Of a stretch of DNA of 64,000 nt, positions 25,363 to 34,346 are shown one piece after another. Under the pieces are notes generated by a model. The model was not told the DNA's origin. It did no database searches and saw nothing but the letters and a program-made list of their open reading frames with translations. This DNA comes from Clostridia bacterium (lineage in GTDB: Bacteria; Bacillota; Clostridia; Oscillospirales; Acutalibacteraceae), in contig JAFZUV010000018.1 in NCBI GenBank assembly GCA_017618135.1, forward strand, positions 124,001-188,000, written 5' to 3'. Positions within the stretch are counted from its first letter, which is position 1; each line of letters opens with the position of its first letter. The position numbers and the translations under genes were made by a program.

Positions 25363-27738
25363 CTATAAAATTTTAAGTTTTGCAAAGTTTGCCATAAGTT
25401 TTTTTGTGCCCACATCTTCAAAGGCTATTTCTAAAAGAGTATCATTGCCCATTTGCTTTGCCGAGACGACCATACCCTTGCCAAAGACATTGTGCAGGAC
25501 TGTCTGACCGGGTGAATAATAAGTTTTTTCCGTTGGCTTTTCTGAAGGTGCGTTTATATGCGATGAATACTTTTGATACTTTTTACTTTCATAACGGTAA
25601 GCATTATTGTTTTCATATTTGCCTGACGATCGCAGTCTTCCGGAGTATCCGTAAAACTGGGACTGTGATTCACTTATATCACAAAACTCTTCGGGTATTT
25701 CTCTTAAAAACCGTGACGGAAGATTTCTGCCGGTTGAGCCGTAAAGCATACGGGTATTAGCGCGGGTTATTGTGAGGTTTTCTTTAGCTCTCGTTATTGC
25801 AACATACGCGAGCCGCCTTTCTTCCTCAATTTCATCAGGTCCCGCGTACAGCGACTGCATTCCCGGAAAAATTCCTTCCTCCATTCCTACTAAGAATACA
25901 TTTTTAAACTCAAGTCCTTTTGCGGAATGAATTGTCATAAGCGTTACGCGATCTTCGGTGTTATCAAGCGAATCAATATCACTTACAAGGGCAATCTCTT
26001 CTAAAAAAGCGGACAGTGATGGATTTTCATTTTCCTGTTCGTAAAGACTCACCGTATTGTAAAATTCTTTTATATTCTCAAGGCGTTCCCTTGACTCATC
26101 GGTGTTTTCAATTATAAGCGCATTTTTATAGCCGGTTTTTTCCAAAAGATTTTCCAGAAGGGAAGTGATATTCATACTTTCTTTAAGTATGATAAGCTCA
26201 TTTATTATCGAGTAAAAGCTTTTAAGCTTTAAAGCGGACCTTGAAATTATCGGATAATTATCCGCCCTTCCTAATATGTTCAGTATATTCGTGTTTTCTG
26301 CAAAGGCAATATTTCCGAGCTTATTTACTGTGGTGACGCCTATTCCGCGAGCAGGTTCGTTTATTATGCGGGTAAGGCGTAAGTCATCGGCGGGGTTATT
26401 TATAACGCAAAGGTAAGCAAGTATATCTTTGATTTCTTTACGTTCGTAAAAACGCATACCTCCGATTATCCTGTACGGTATACCCGAACGCGCGAATACA
26501 TTTTCAAAGCCTGCGGACTGTGCATTCATACGGTAAAGAACGGCGTTTTCATTAAAACTGTCGCCTTTTTCTTTGTTTTTAAGTATTTTGTCAGCAACGA
26601 ACTTTGCCTCGTCCTGTTCACTTGAGGCAACATATACCGATATATGCGCTCCGTCTGAGCTGTCAGTCCAGAGCGTTTTTCCTTTTCTTCCGAGATTGTT
26701 TGATATAATCTTATTTGCGGCGGCAAGAATATTGCCTGTGGAACGGTAGTTTTGTTCAAGCCTTATGGTTTTTGCGCCCTTAAAGGTTTCCTCGAAGCTT
26801 AATATGTTTTCAATTGTAGCTCCTCTGAAACGGTAAATACTTTGGTCGTCGTCGCCCACAACACAAAGATTTTTATGTACGCTTGCCAGCAACCTTACAA
26901 GCTCATATTGCGCGTGATTTGTGTCCTGATACTCGTCCACCATTATATATTTGAACCTGCAGGCGTAATAGTCAAGCGTATCAGGACTTTCATTAAACAG
27001 TAAAACAGTATTTGCAATCATATCGTCAAAATCCATAGCGTTAGCTGACTTAAGCTTTTTTTGATATTCTTTGTAAATTGCCGCTATGGTTTTATTTCTG
27101 TAATCGCTTCCTGTTGTATTTTCGAATTCCTCAGGGGATATAAGCGAGTCCTTTGCATGGGATATTACCGATAAAACTGACTTTAAAGGAAACATTTTCT
27201 CGTCAACGCCGGAGGTTTTTACTATGTCTTTTATCACCCGTTTTTGATCGTCGGTATCGTATATTGTGAAATTTGAAGAGTAGCCTATCAATTCGGCATT
27301 ACGGCGTAGTATTCTGCCGCAAACGCTGTGAAAAGTTCCCGCCCATATATTGTCGGACAAGCTTCCGAGCTTCGCGGAAATCCTGCTTTTCAATTCGTCA
27401 GCCGCTTTATTTGTAAATGTTATGGCAAGGATTTCCCAGTCATGAGGCGCATTTACCGCATAAGCGCCCTCCGGTAAATAATCATCTTTGCCTTCAATAT
27501 AGTTCCTCGCCGAATTGATTTCTTCATCGGTCAGAACGGGAGGATAATCTGCTTTGTAGGCATTTCCGTATTTAATCAGATAGGCTGTTCGATTAACAAG
27601 AACGGTAGTTTTTCCGCTCCCCGCACCGGCAAGTACTAAAAGGGGACCGTTGACGGTTGTGACAGCTTCAAACTGGCGATCGTTCATATCGCGGAAATCG
27701 TACTCTACCAGTCTTTTTATAAGTTGTTTAGTATCCAT
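25363..27738 (-). CDS. pcrA: UvrD/PcrA-type superfamily 1 DNA helicase
   Basis: A 791-residue ATP-dependent 3'-5' helicase. Motifs: Q-motif NDRQFEAVTT, Walker A AGAGSGKTT (about residues 36-44), ITFTNKAADELKSR, Walker B VDEYQDTN, VVGDDDQSIYRFRGA, LEQNYRS, TIHSAKGLEFKNVFLVG and VAITRAKENL. The C-terminal tail ending in VLHNVFGKGMVVS is the tudor-like region typical of PcrA. It acts in replication restart and nucleotide excision repair. The ATG at 27738 has an AAGGAAAG site; upstream in-frame starts would run into the HPr-like gene. Confidence 0.93.
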   Translation of the reverse strand: MDTKQLIKRLVEYDFRDMNDRQFEAVTTVNGPLLVLAGAGSGKTTVLVNRTAYLIKYGNAYKADYPPVLTDEEINSARNYIEGKDDYLPEGAYAVNAPHDWEILAITFTNKAADELKSRISAKLGSLSDNIWAGTFHSVCGRILRRNAELIGYSSNFTIYDTDDQKRVIKDIVKTSGVDEKMFPLKSVLSVISHAKDSLISPEEFENTTGSDYRNKTIAAIYKEYQKKLKSANAMDFDDMIANTVLLFNESPDTLDYYACRFKYIMVDEYQDTNHAQYELVRLLASVHKNLCVVGDDDQSIYRFRGATIENILSFEETFKGAKTIRLEQNYRSTGNILAAANKIISNNLGRKGKTLWTDSSDGAHISVYVASSEQDEAKFVADKILKNKEKGDSFNENAVLYRMNAQSAGFENVFARSGIPYRIIGGMRFYERKEIKDILAYLCVINNPADDLRLTRIINEPARGIGVTTVNKLGNIAFAENTNILNILGRADNYPIISRSALKLKSFYSIINELIILKESMNITSLLENLLEKTGYKNALIIENTDESRERLENIKEFYNTVSLYEQENENPSLSAFLEEIALVSDIDSLDNTEDRVTLMTIHSAKGLEFKNVFLVGMEEGIFPGMQSLYAGPDEIEEERRLAYVAITRAKENLTITRANTRMLYGSTGRNLPSRFLREIPEEFCDISESQSQFYGYSGRLRSSGKYENNNAYRYESKKYQKYSSHINAPSEKPTEKTYYSPGQTVLHNVFGKGMVVSAKQMGNDTLLEIAFEDVGTKKLMANFAKLKIL

Positions 27739-27746
27739 TGAAAAGT

Positions 27747-27983
27747 TTACTTTCCTTCGTAAATGAATTTTCTTACTTTTCTTAAAAACTCTCCGGGGGT
27801 ATCGCAGTGAGCTACGCATACTACGGGTTTTGTAAGATCAAGACTGAATACTCCCATAATAGATTTTGCGTTAACAGTATATTTGCCGTACATAAGCTCA
27901 ATGTCGTACGGCTCGCTGTTAGCAATTTCAACAAATTCTTTTACTGAGTTAAAGTCCTTTAAAACGATAGTTTTTTCAAGCAT
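27747..27983 (-). CDS. HPr-like protein lacking the His15 site
   Basis: A 78-residue HPr-fold protein. The second half VNAKSIMGVFSLDL matches the HPr region around regulatory Ser46, and the Ser is retained. The first part, where HPr has GLHARPA with the phosphorylated His15, reads KDFNSVKEFVEIAN and has no histidine. It therefore cannot carry phosphate between EI and EII; a regulatory role like Bacillus Crh is possible but inferred. ATG 27983 is preferred (GAGGAATGATAAT upstream) over a GTG five codons earlier. It lies between the helicase and an MGMT-like gene. Confidence 0.8.
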   Translation of the reverse strand: MLEKTIVLKDFNSVKEFVEIANSEPYDIELMYGKYTVNAKSIMGVFSLDLTKPVVCVAHCDTPGEFLRKVRKFIYEGK

Positions 27984-27994
27984 ATTATCATTCC

Positions 27995-28327
27995 TCACAT
28001 CATCAGGATAAATGTATCCACCAAGTATTTTTCAAGGTCAACAATGCCGTCTTTATTTACAAATACTCCTTCAGCTTCAAGCAGTTTTCGTTGACGGTTT
28101 TCGCCGCCGAACACAAACGCGGGTGATATTCTTCCGTTTCGGTTTACAACGCGATAACATTTTATGTTTGCGGGATCGGGATTTACATGAAGCGCATATC
28201 CGACAACCCGTGCCCAATGCTCGTTCCCTGCCGCAAAAGCAATTTGACCGTAAGTTGCAACTTTACCCTCCGGTATTTTTTTTACCGTTTCATAAATACG
28301 CTCAAAGACATTTTTCAAAGGTATCAC
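27995..28327 (-). CDS. MGMT-family DNA-binding / alkyltransferase-like protein
   Basis: A 110-residue protein matching only the DNA-binding and active-site domain of O6-alkylguanine-DNA alkyltransferases: IPEGKVATYGQIAFAAGNEHWARVVGYALHVNP followed by CYRVVNRNGRIS. The canonical PCHRV active site is here KCYRVV, so the cysteine is kept while Pro and His are changed. In alkyltransferase-like (Atl) proteins the cysteine is replaced, usually by Trp. It may repair or merely flag alkylated DNA. A GTG start (28327) is given; a TTG three codons later is also possible. Confidence 0.78.
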   Translation of the reverse strand: MIPLKNVFERIYETVKKIPEGKVATYGQIAFAAGNEHWARVVGYALHVNPDPANIKCYRVVNRNGRISPAFVFGGENRQRKLLEAEGVFVNKDGIVDLEKYLVDTFILMM

Positions 28328-28332
28328 ATCCG

Positions 28333-29001
28333 TTAAAATGAAAATATGCCGTTTTCAAGCAATACGAATTCGTAAACGCCTACTTTTATATAGCTTTTAA
28401 CGCTTTGTGTGAATTCATAATACTCACTTACTGCATATGTACTGAGATTTACTTTTGTAAGACTTTTTGAGCCTACATTGCTGACAATGGCTGTGTTACC
28501 CTCAATAAATAAACCTTTAGGCCGGCAAAACGGTGATTTTTCTCCCCCGATACGAAGCTCCTCCCGCATTGAAACTATATTAAAGCGAATAAGCACATTG
28601 CTTTTATCAAAGCTTGCCCAAACGCAGTTATCGTAAAGTGCAATATCGCTTGGTGGGTCCTCGTGATAAATGATAATTCCGTTCCATAGAACCGAGCCGT
28701 CAGAGTCAAGTAAATAGCAGTTGCCTGACTTTTCGCATAAAAACAGCTTGCCACTGGGTAGATTTATTGCCTTAACGGTAATGAAGTTATCGCATAAATT
28801 AACAGCCGGCTTGTAATTGCTGCCGAATTTAGTGAGCAAATAGACATTCTTTGCTATATCTGTTATTATGCCCGATTTAGCGTCAAGCATCTTGAATTTT
28901 ACCAAAACATTTTCGTCGATTACATCTTCAAGGTAGGAAAAAACCAAACCATCCGGCTTTTTTATCATATCGTAAACTTTGCCTTCAAATATCTTCTGCA
29001 T
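28333..29001 (-). CDS. Hypothetical protein, possible beta-propeller-like
   Basis: A 222-residue protein with no signal peptide. It consists of repeated short beta-strand units with phrases such as GKLFLCEKSGNCYLLDSDGSVLW, DIALYDNCVWASFDKSNVLIRFN and PKGLFIEGNTAIVSNVGSKSLTKVNLSTY, resembling the blades of PQQ/NHL propellers, but it is short for a full propeller. I do not recognise a named family. It starts at ATG 29001 after AGGAGGAAAAATA and overlaps the end of the upstream PLP-enzyme gene by 17 bases, so it is co-expressed with it. Confidence 0.65.
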   Translation of the reverse strand: MQKIFEGKVYDMIKKPDGLVFSYLEDVIDENVLVKFKMLDAKSGIITDIAKNVYLLTKFGSNYKPAVNLCDNFITVKAINLPSGKLFLCEKSGNCYLLDSDGSVLWNGIIIYHEDPPSDIALYDNCVWASFDKSNVLIRFNIVSMREELRIGGEKSPFCRPKGLFIEGNTAIVSNVGSKSLTKVNLSTYAVSEYYEFTQSVKSYIKVGVYEFVLLENGIFSF

Positions 29002-30274
29002 TATTTTTCCTCCTTTTTTTGTAATCGTTTATAAGGTTGTTTGCGGCGAGCATAACGCCGACCTTCGCACTGTAAAAGTTAATGCCGCCCTGCATATAAA
29101 CACAAAACGGTTCGCGAAGCGGTGCGTCGGCAGACAATTCTATTGAAGCGCCGCCAGTAAATGCTCCTGCCGCCATAATAACTTCGTCAGTATACCCGGG
29201 CATTTGCGCCGGAGTGGGAATAGCGGCGGCGTCAATCGGGGATCCGGACTGAAGTCCCCGACAAAAGGCAATAAGTGCATTGCGCTCCTTGAGTTTAATT
29301 ATCTCTATAATATCGCCGCGGTCCTCATTTGCGGCAGGACTTGTTTCATATCCTAAAAGGCTGAAAAGCGCCGAAGCATAAACAGCTGTTTTGAGCGCTT
29401 CGCCCGTTGTGTGAGGAGCCGCGAAGAACCCCATATAAAGCTCTCTGTTATGTCCGAGAGTAGCGCCTATTTCACGCCCTACGCCCGCACAGGTCATCCG
29501 GTGTGAACACATCTCTATATACTTTTTTTTGCCGGCAATATATCCACCCCCGGGGGCTATTCCTCCACCCGGATTTTTAATCAGCGATCCCGCCATTAAA
29601 TCTGCGCCTACTTCGGTAGGCTCTTTTGTTTCAACAAATTCGCCGTAGCAGTTATCAACCATTATTACAGTATCGGGAGATATTTTTTTAACAGTGTCGC
29701 ATAACAGACCGATATCTTTAATTAAAAGACTTTTTCTCTGACTGTATCCGCGTGAGCGCTGTATGTAAGCCATTTTATATTTCTTGCCTGCAATACGGTG
29801 TTCGATTTCACATAAATCGGGTCTGCCGTCCGGCAAAAGCGCTACCTGCTCGTAATGCACTCCGAAATCTCTAAGAGAACCGTCGGTTTTTTTATCAATA
29901 CCGAAAACTCCGGTTATTGTGTCGTACGGTCTGCCGGTAAGCACTAAAACGGTATCGCCGGGGCGCAGAATGCCGAACAGAGCTACTGAAAGTGTATGCG
30001 TACCCGATGCGAAACTGTGGCGTATAAGTGCGTCCTCAGCACAGAAAGCTTTTGCAACAACCCTATCAAGCGTGTCTCTTCCGACATCATCATATCCGTA
30101 ACCTGTAGAAAGGCCTAAATGCATTTCGCTTACACCGCAGTTTATAAATGCGGATAATACTTTTTGCTGATTATATTCGCTTATTTTTTCTATTCTTTCG
30201 AAAGCAGTCTTGCAAGTATTTAAAGCTTCTTTATCTAACAAATCAAGCTTCTTGTCAATGCTCCAAAAATTCAA
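28985..30274 (-). CDS. Methionine gamma-lyase-family PLP enzyme (YnbB type)
   Basis: A 429-residue PLP-dependent fold-type I protein, the family called aluminium resistance or methionine gamma-lyase family, with B. subtilis YnbB as relative. Seen are HLGLSTGYGYDDVGRDTLD, HSFASGTHTLSVALFGIL, MVDNCYGEFVE, and the PLP-binding Lys in GSLIKNPGGGIAPGGGYIAG. Its true reaction is unsettled in most species; sulfur-amino-acid breakdown is the usual guess. The start is TTG 30274 with GGAGGAAATAAC directly upstream; ATG codons further upstream would run deep into the GNAT gene. Confidence 0.88.
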   Translation of the reverse strand: MNFWSIDKKLDLLDKEALNTCKTAFERIEKISEYNQQKVLSAFINCGVSEMHLGLSTGYGYDDVGRDTLDRVVAKAFCAEDALIRHSFASGTHTLSVALFGILRPGDTVLVLTGRPYDTITGVFGIDKKTDGSLRDFGVHYEQVALLPDGRPDLCEIEHRIAGKKYKMAYIQRSRGYSQRKSLLIKDIGLLCDTVKKISPDTVIMVDNCYGEFVETKEPTEVGADLMAGSLIKNPGGGIAPGGGYIAGKKKYIEMCSHRMTCAGVGREIGATLGHNRELYMGFFAAPHTTGEALKTAVYASALFSLLGYETSPAANEDRGDIIEIIKLKERNALIAFCRGLQSGSPIDAAAIPTPAQMPGYTDEVIMAAGAFTGGASIELSADAPLREPFCVYMQGGINFYSAKVGVMLAANNLINDYKKRRKNNAEDI

Positions 30275-30275
30275 G

Positions 30276-30944
30276 TTATTTCCTCCAATATCCTGCCTTA
30301 TACAAAGGCACAAAGCCGAATTTAATGTAGAAAGGCACAAGCTCATCCCGTGCCACGCATAATACCGGCTTGTCCCCTGACGCGGCGTAACCAAGCAAGG
30401 CGCCGCCGAGACCTCTTTGTTTTGACGCAATACCCATAAGCATTCTGTAATTATCAGTTTCAAGCGTTATCGCCGCGCATTTATCTTTTTTTGCAAAAAC
30501 CTTGATTTTGCCGTGATTAAGCCGGCGGCAATAATCTGTTGCAAATTTATCATAAGGCGGCAGAACGAACTCATCCACATCAAGTATATCGTATATTTCA
30601 CGGCTTGAGAGTTCATCACAGAACCTTTTGCTGCCCAGAATTGTGTTTGGTCTTTCACAAATCAGAACATTCACTTCTTCAAATTTCAAAAAAAGCTTTT
30701 TAAGATTATCACTGCTTGAAAATATCGATACCGGGCGCAAAAAACATATAAATTTTTTAATTTCGTCAGTTTGTATATCACCGCTTATTATCAAATCACG
30801 GTCAAGCAAAAGAATTAAGGCTCCGCTATCAATTTGAAGAAACAGCTGGGCAATATCGGGATAGGTATCAAAATGATTTTGTATTTTTATCATTTCGGCA
30901 CTCGGGTTTTCCCAATGTGGTACTTCGTATATTCTGTTAATCAT
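30276..30944 (-). CDS. GNAT-like acetyltransferase
   Basis: A 222-residue protein whose C-terminal half looks like a GNAT fold: MGIASKQRGLGGALLGYA (acetyl-CoA loop) and FYIKFGFVPLYKAGYWRK at the end. The N-terminal half (LILLLDRDLIISGDIQTDEIKKFICFLRP) is unusual and may be a degenerate GNAT repeat. Such tandem-domain proteins occur in clostridia without known substrate. It has no clear ribosome-binding site and overlaps the M42 gene by 8 bases, so coupling is likely. Confidence 0.7.
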   Translation of the reverse strand: MINRIYEVPHWENPSAEMIKIQNHFDTYPDIAQLFLQIDSGALILLLDRDLIISGDIQTDEIKKFICFLRPVSIFSSSDNLKKLFLKFEEVNVLICERPNTILGSKRFCDELSSREIYDILDVDEFVLPPYDKFATDYCRRLNHGKIKVFAKKDKCAAITLETDNYRMLMGIASKQRGLGGALLGYAASGDKPVLCVARDELVPFYIKFGFVPLYKAGYWRK

Positions 30945-31938
30945 CGGCGATATAATTTATCATATATTTGCAAAGCTCGTAAGCTGCCGCAATATCATGC
31001 TTGTCTGCTACTGAGCTTGAAGAGTGTATATAGCGACAAGGAACACTTACTGCTATCGTTCTTACACCATCGCGCGAAAGATGAACGGCACCTGAGTTGT
31101 TACCTCCCGCCACCGCGCGCTTGGGTTGAACGGCGATACCGCTGTTTAAAGCGGCATAATAGTATTCTCGGTCATAGACGGTAGCCTTATCCATAAATGA
31201 CACGGCGGCTCCGTCCCCTAAAGAGCAAACCGACTTGTCCTCAGGCACATCCGCTATATCAGCGGCGGTGGTTCCTTCTATTATTATTGCGGCATAAGGA
31301 TCAACATTGAATGCCGCAACTCTGGCGCCGCGAAGCCCGATCTCCTCTTGTACCGAGAAAACGGCAGTGAAATCGTAATCATCATATTCTTTTATCAATT
31401 TTATCAGTATGGCGCAACCTATGCGGTCATCAAGCGCCTTGGATATTATTTTGTCATAATTTTCGGTGAAATCAGATACCATAACAGCTCTGTCACCCTC
31501 GATGACACAGCTGCGGGCTTCTTCTTTAGAAGCGGCGCCTATATCAATGTAAAGCTCGTCAGCTTTAGGCAGCTTTTTGCTCTCATCACCGCTTGTCAGG
31601 TGTATCGGCTTGCCGCTTATTATACCGTTAATACTTCCGCCGACTTTAACCCTTTTGAACATCAATGCGGAGGTGTTTATTCCGCCGATTGTTTTAAAGC
31701 GAAGAAATCCGTCGTCTGTAAAAGAGGTTATTATCAGCCCTACTTCGTCCATATGGGCGTCAAGCATTATTTTCTTTTTGGGAGATTTATTACCTCTTTT
31801 AAAGGCAATAATGTTGCCGAGCGCATCCGTTTCATATTCACAGTAGGGTGATATTTCTTTGACGATGAAATCCTTTACTGCACTTTCATCACCTGATGTG
31901 CCGTCAAGAGTGGCGAGCCTTTTTAAAAGCTCAGTCAT
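30937..31938 (-). CDS. M42-family metallo-aminopeptidase (first copy)
   Basis: A 333-residue cytosolic di-zinc aminopeptidase/glutamyl aminopeptidase-type protein. Ligand motifs are intact: LDAHMDEVG, KALDDRIG, VQEEIGLRGA (with catalytic Glu), IIEGTTAAD and CRYIHSSSS. The TET-type M42 enzymes form dodecamers and finish peptide degradation; some members are endoglucanase-like by name only. It overlaps the stop of a second M42 gene by 8 bases. The pair is clearly diverged, so it is an old duplication. Confidence 0.92.
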   Translation of the reverse strand: MTELLKRLATLDGTSGDESAVKDFIVKEISPYCEYETDALGNIIAFKRGNKSPKKKIMLDAHMDEVGLIITSFTDDGFLRFKTIGGINTSALMFKRVKVGGSINGIISGKPIHLTSGDESKKLPKADELYIDIGAASKEEARSCVIEGDRAVMVSDFTENYDKIISKALDDRIGCAILIKLIKEYDDYDFTAVFSVQEEIGLRGARVAAFNVDPYAAIIIEGTTAADIADVPEDKSVCSLGDGAAVSFMDKATVYDREYYYAALNSGIAVQPKRAVAGGNNSGAVHLSRDGVRTIAVSVPCRYIHSSSSVADKHDIAAAYELCKYMINYIADD

Positions 31939-32941
31939 TTAAGTTCACCGCCTCTGCATAACATTCCAGAAGGTCACAAACACTTTTTATATCCGACAAT
32001 GATATTATTTCACAATCGGTGTGCATATTGCGAAGAGGAATTGAAACAAGCCCTGTTCTAATTCCTGATTTTGTTATTGATATGATATCGGCGTCAGTGC
32101 CGGTTGTTTTCCCCATAACCTCGGTTTGGTAGGGGATATTATTATCCGCCGCAAGACTTATAAGCTTATTTGTTATATCGCGGTCAAGTACGGGAGATAT
32201 GCCTATCATAGCTCCGCTTCCCATTTTGCCGCACTCTGTCGGCTTTATATCCGGTCCGTCAGCAAAGCTTACATCTATTGCGATAGCCTCGTTTGGAAAA
32301 GCCGCGAACGCTGAAGTTTTAGCACCTCTGAGCCCCAATTCCTCCATATCCGACAGGCAGAAAATGAGATTTACCGGCGGTTGCTTGTCTTTAAAGCGTG
32401 AGGCAAGCTCAATAAGAACAGCAACGCCCGCTCGATCATCAAGCGATTTAGCAGACACTTTGTTTCCTTTAAGCTCGCATATATCTGTTGCGAATGTGAC
32501 ATAGTCGCCGACAGATATGATTTCACAAGCTTTATTTCCAAGACACGAATCAATTTTAATATCCGATATTTTTTCAAAGGTAACATCATCTTCCGACAGG
32601 TGGGGAGGGGTAGAGCAAAATACGCCTCTTACCTTTTTACTGCCGTGAATATTCACCTGCCTTGACGGAAGTGCACGAAGGTCAATTCCTCCGCAGGTTG
32701 CCACGGTCAAAAATCCCTTGTCGTCAACATCCGTTACGATAAAGCCTACCTGGTCTATATGAGCTTCAAACAAAATCGAATAATCCCGTTTGCCTTTAAT
32801 TTCAGCAATTAAGCCAAGATTATCAGTGTATGAAACTTCACAGAAATCTGATAAATACTTTGCCGCAACTTCGGTAGCTTCTTTTATATTTCCTATTCCG
32901 GTAGCTGCTGTTAAGTCCTTCAGTAAGCGTTTAATATCCAT
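31931..32941 (-). CDS. M42-family metallo-aminopeptidase (second copy)
   Basis: A 336-residue paralogue of the neighbouring M42 gene. Motifs: FEAHIDQVG, KSLDDRAG, SDMEELGLRGA, IAIDVSFADG and LRNMHTDCE; the metal ligands and catalytic Glu appear conserved, with Asp instead of Glu in the IAID position. Differences between the copies suggest different peptide preference or a hetero-oligomer, which is inference. It starts in a TAATG junction with murD and has a weak ribosome-binding site. Confidence 0.9.
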   Translation of the reverse strand: MDIKRLLKDLTAATGIGNIKEATEVAAKYLSDFCEVSYTDNLGLIAEIKGKRDYSILFEAHIDQVGFIVTDVDDKGFLTVATCGGIDLRALPSRQVNIHGSKKVRGVFCSTPPHLSEDDVTFEKISDIKIDSCLGNKACEIISVGDYVTFATDICELKGNKVSAKSLDDRAGVAVLIELASRFKDKQPPVNLIFCLSDMEELGLRGAKTSAFAAFPNEAIAIDVSFADGPDIKPTECGKMGSGAMIGISPVLDRDITNKLISLAADNNIPYQTEVMGKTTGTDADIISITKSGIRTGLVSIPLRNMHTDCEIISLSDIKSVCDLLECYAEAVNLND

Positions 32942-34320
32942 TACAGTTTATTTACCAAGTCCTTATAGTAGTTGCCCCTTGCCACAAAGTTAGGGAATGC
33001 GTCAAAGCTGGCGCACGCGGGGGAGAGAGTGACGATATCGCCGCTTTGGGCGGTCTTATGAGCCAACCGCACAGCCTCGTCTAAATTTTCACACCTTACT
33101 ATTTCGGGTTCGCCCTTATAATCCTTGTAATCACGCACGCACTTTTCTATCTTTTCTGCGGTAGCACCGCAAAGAAACAGCTTTTTGACTTTTTCCGTTA
33201 TATAGGGAGCCAACGGCTCAAAGGGTATATGCTTATCATATCCGCCGGCTATAAGAATTACTTTATCATCAAATGCTTTAAGTCCCGCAATAGTGCGTGT
33301 AGGACTTGAAGCAATTGAGTCGTTATAGTATTTAACTCCGTCGAGCTCGCGCACAAGCTCTATTCTGTGTTCAACGCCACCGAATTCACGCGCAACCTTA
33401 CATATACTGTCAACACCGACATATCCCCAAACCGCGGTAATTGCCGCTAAATAGTTTGAAACATTATGGTCACCTATTACGGCGATTTCTTTGCGGTTGA
33501 TAACCGGAACATCAACGCCGCGGTAAGCCATATGAAGATCGCCTTCATCGTCGAGCCAGGCGCCGTTATGGAGCCTTCTGTTCATACTGAAACCCAAGCT
33601 TTGACCTCTTACATCCTTTCGGAACCCTTCCGTTATCGGATCGTCGCGGTTAAGTACGGTGCGGGAAAAAGCGTTTTGGTGAAGCAAAATGTTTTTCTTT
33701 GCTTCGACATATTCATCCATATCCTTATGAACATCAAGATGGTTAGGTGATACATTTGTGACAACAGCAACATCCGGGCTTTTCCTCATTGATATAAGCT
33801 GGAAAGACGAGAGTTCTACAACAACAAAATCCTCCGATTTTATATTTTCGATTTCAGGCAAAAGAGGATTTCCGATATTACCGCCAATATGAACGGTCTT
33901 TCCTTCCGTTTCAAGCATTTTGGCAATAAGGGTTGTTGTGGTTGTTTTACCGTCTGACCCGGTTACGGCGAAAATAGTGGCGGGGCATAGGTCAAAAAAC
34001 ACTTCCATTTCGCTTGTTACCGCAATGCCTCGCTTTCTTGCACGCTCAAGCTCCTCAAGATGAAAATTCATACCGGGTGTACGGAAGATAATATCCACCT
34101 CAAGATTATCAAGATAATCTTCTCCGAGCTTAAGCTCTGCGCCGGCGGCTTCAAGCCTGTCTGCCAGCTCGCCCACTTGAATTCTCTCTCTTCTGTCGCA
34201 GGCAATAACTCTGGCTCCTTGTTTTAAAAAGTTCATAATAAGCGGGGTATTGCTGATGCCTATACCGCACATCGCTATTCGCTTACCTTTAATCTGACTG
34301 AAAAACTGTTTAAAATCCAA
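32941..34320 (-). CDS. murD: UDP-N-acetylmuramoyl-L-alanine--D-glutamate ligase
   Basis: MurD adds D-glutamate to UDP-MurNAc-L-Ala in peptidoglycan precursor synthesis. At 459 residues it has family length. Seen are the N-terminal Rossmann-like region AMCGIGISNTPLIMNFL, the P-loop TGSDGKTTTTTLIAK, VVELSSFQL, NVSPNHLDVH, GVEHRIELV and YNDSIASSPTRTIAGL. The start is TTG 34320 with GGAGGGTTTGTT upstream. Here it stands outside the usual mur-fts cluster, between an M15 carboxypeptidase and the M42 pair. Confidence 0.95.
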   Translation of the reverse strand: MDFKQFFSQIKGKRIAMCGIGISNTPLIMNFLKQGARVIACDRRERIQVGELADRLEAAGAELKLGEDYLDNLEVDIIFRTPGMNFHLEELERARKRGIAVTSEMEVFFDLCPATIFAVTGSDGKTTTTTLIAKMLETEGKTVHIGGNIGNPLLPEIENIKSEDFVVVELSSFQLISMRKSPDVAVVTNVSPNHLDVHKDMDEYVEAKKNILLHQNAFSRTVLNRDDPITEGFRKDVRGQSLGFSMNRRLHNGAWLDDEGDLHMAYRGVDVPVINRKEIAVIGDHNVSNYLAAITAVWGYVGVDSICKVAREFGGVEHRIELVRELDGVKYYNDSIASSPTRTIAGLKAFDDKVILIAGGYDKHIPFEPLAPYITEKVKKLFLCGATAEKIEKCVRDYKDYKGEPEIVRCENLDEAVRLAHKTAQSGDIVTLSPACASFDAFPNFVARGNYYKDLVNKL

Positions 34321-34346
34321 AACAAACCCTCCAAAACAAAACTGCG

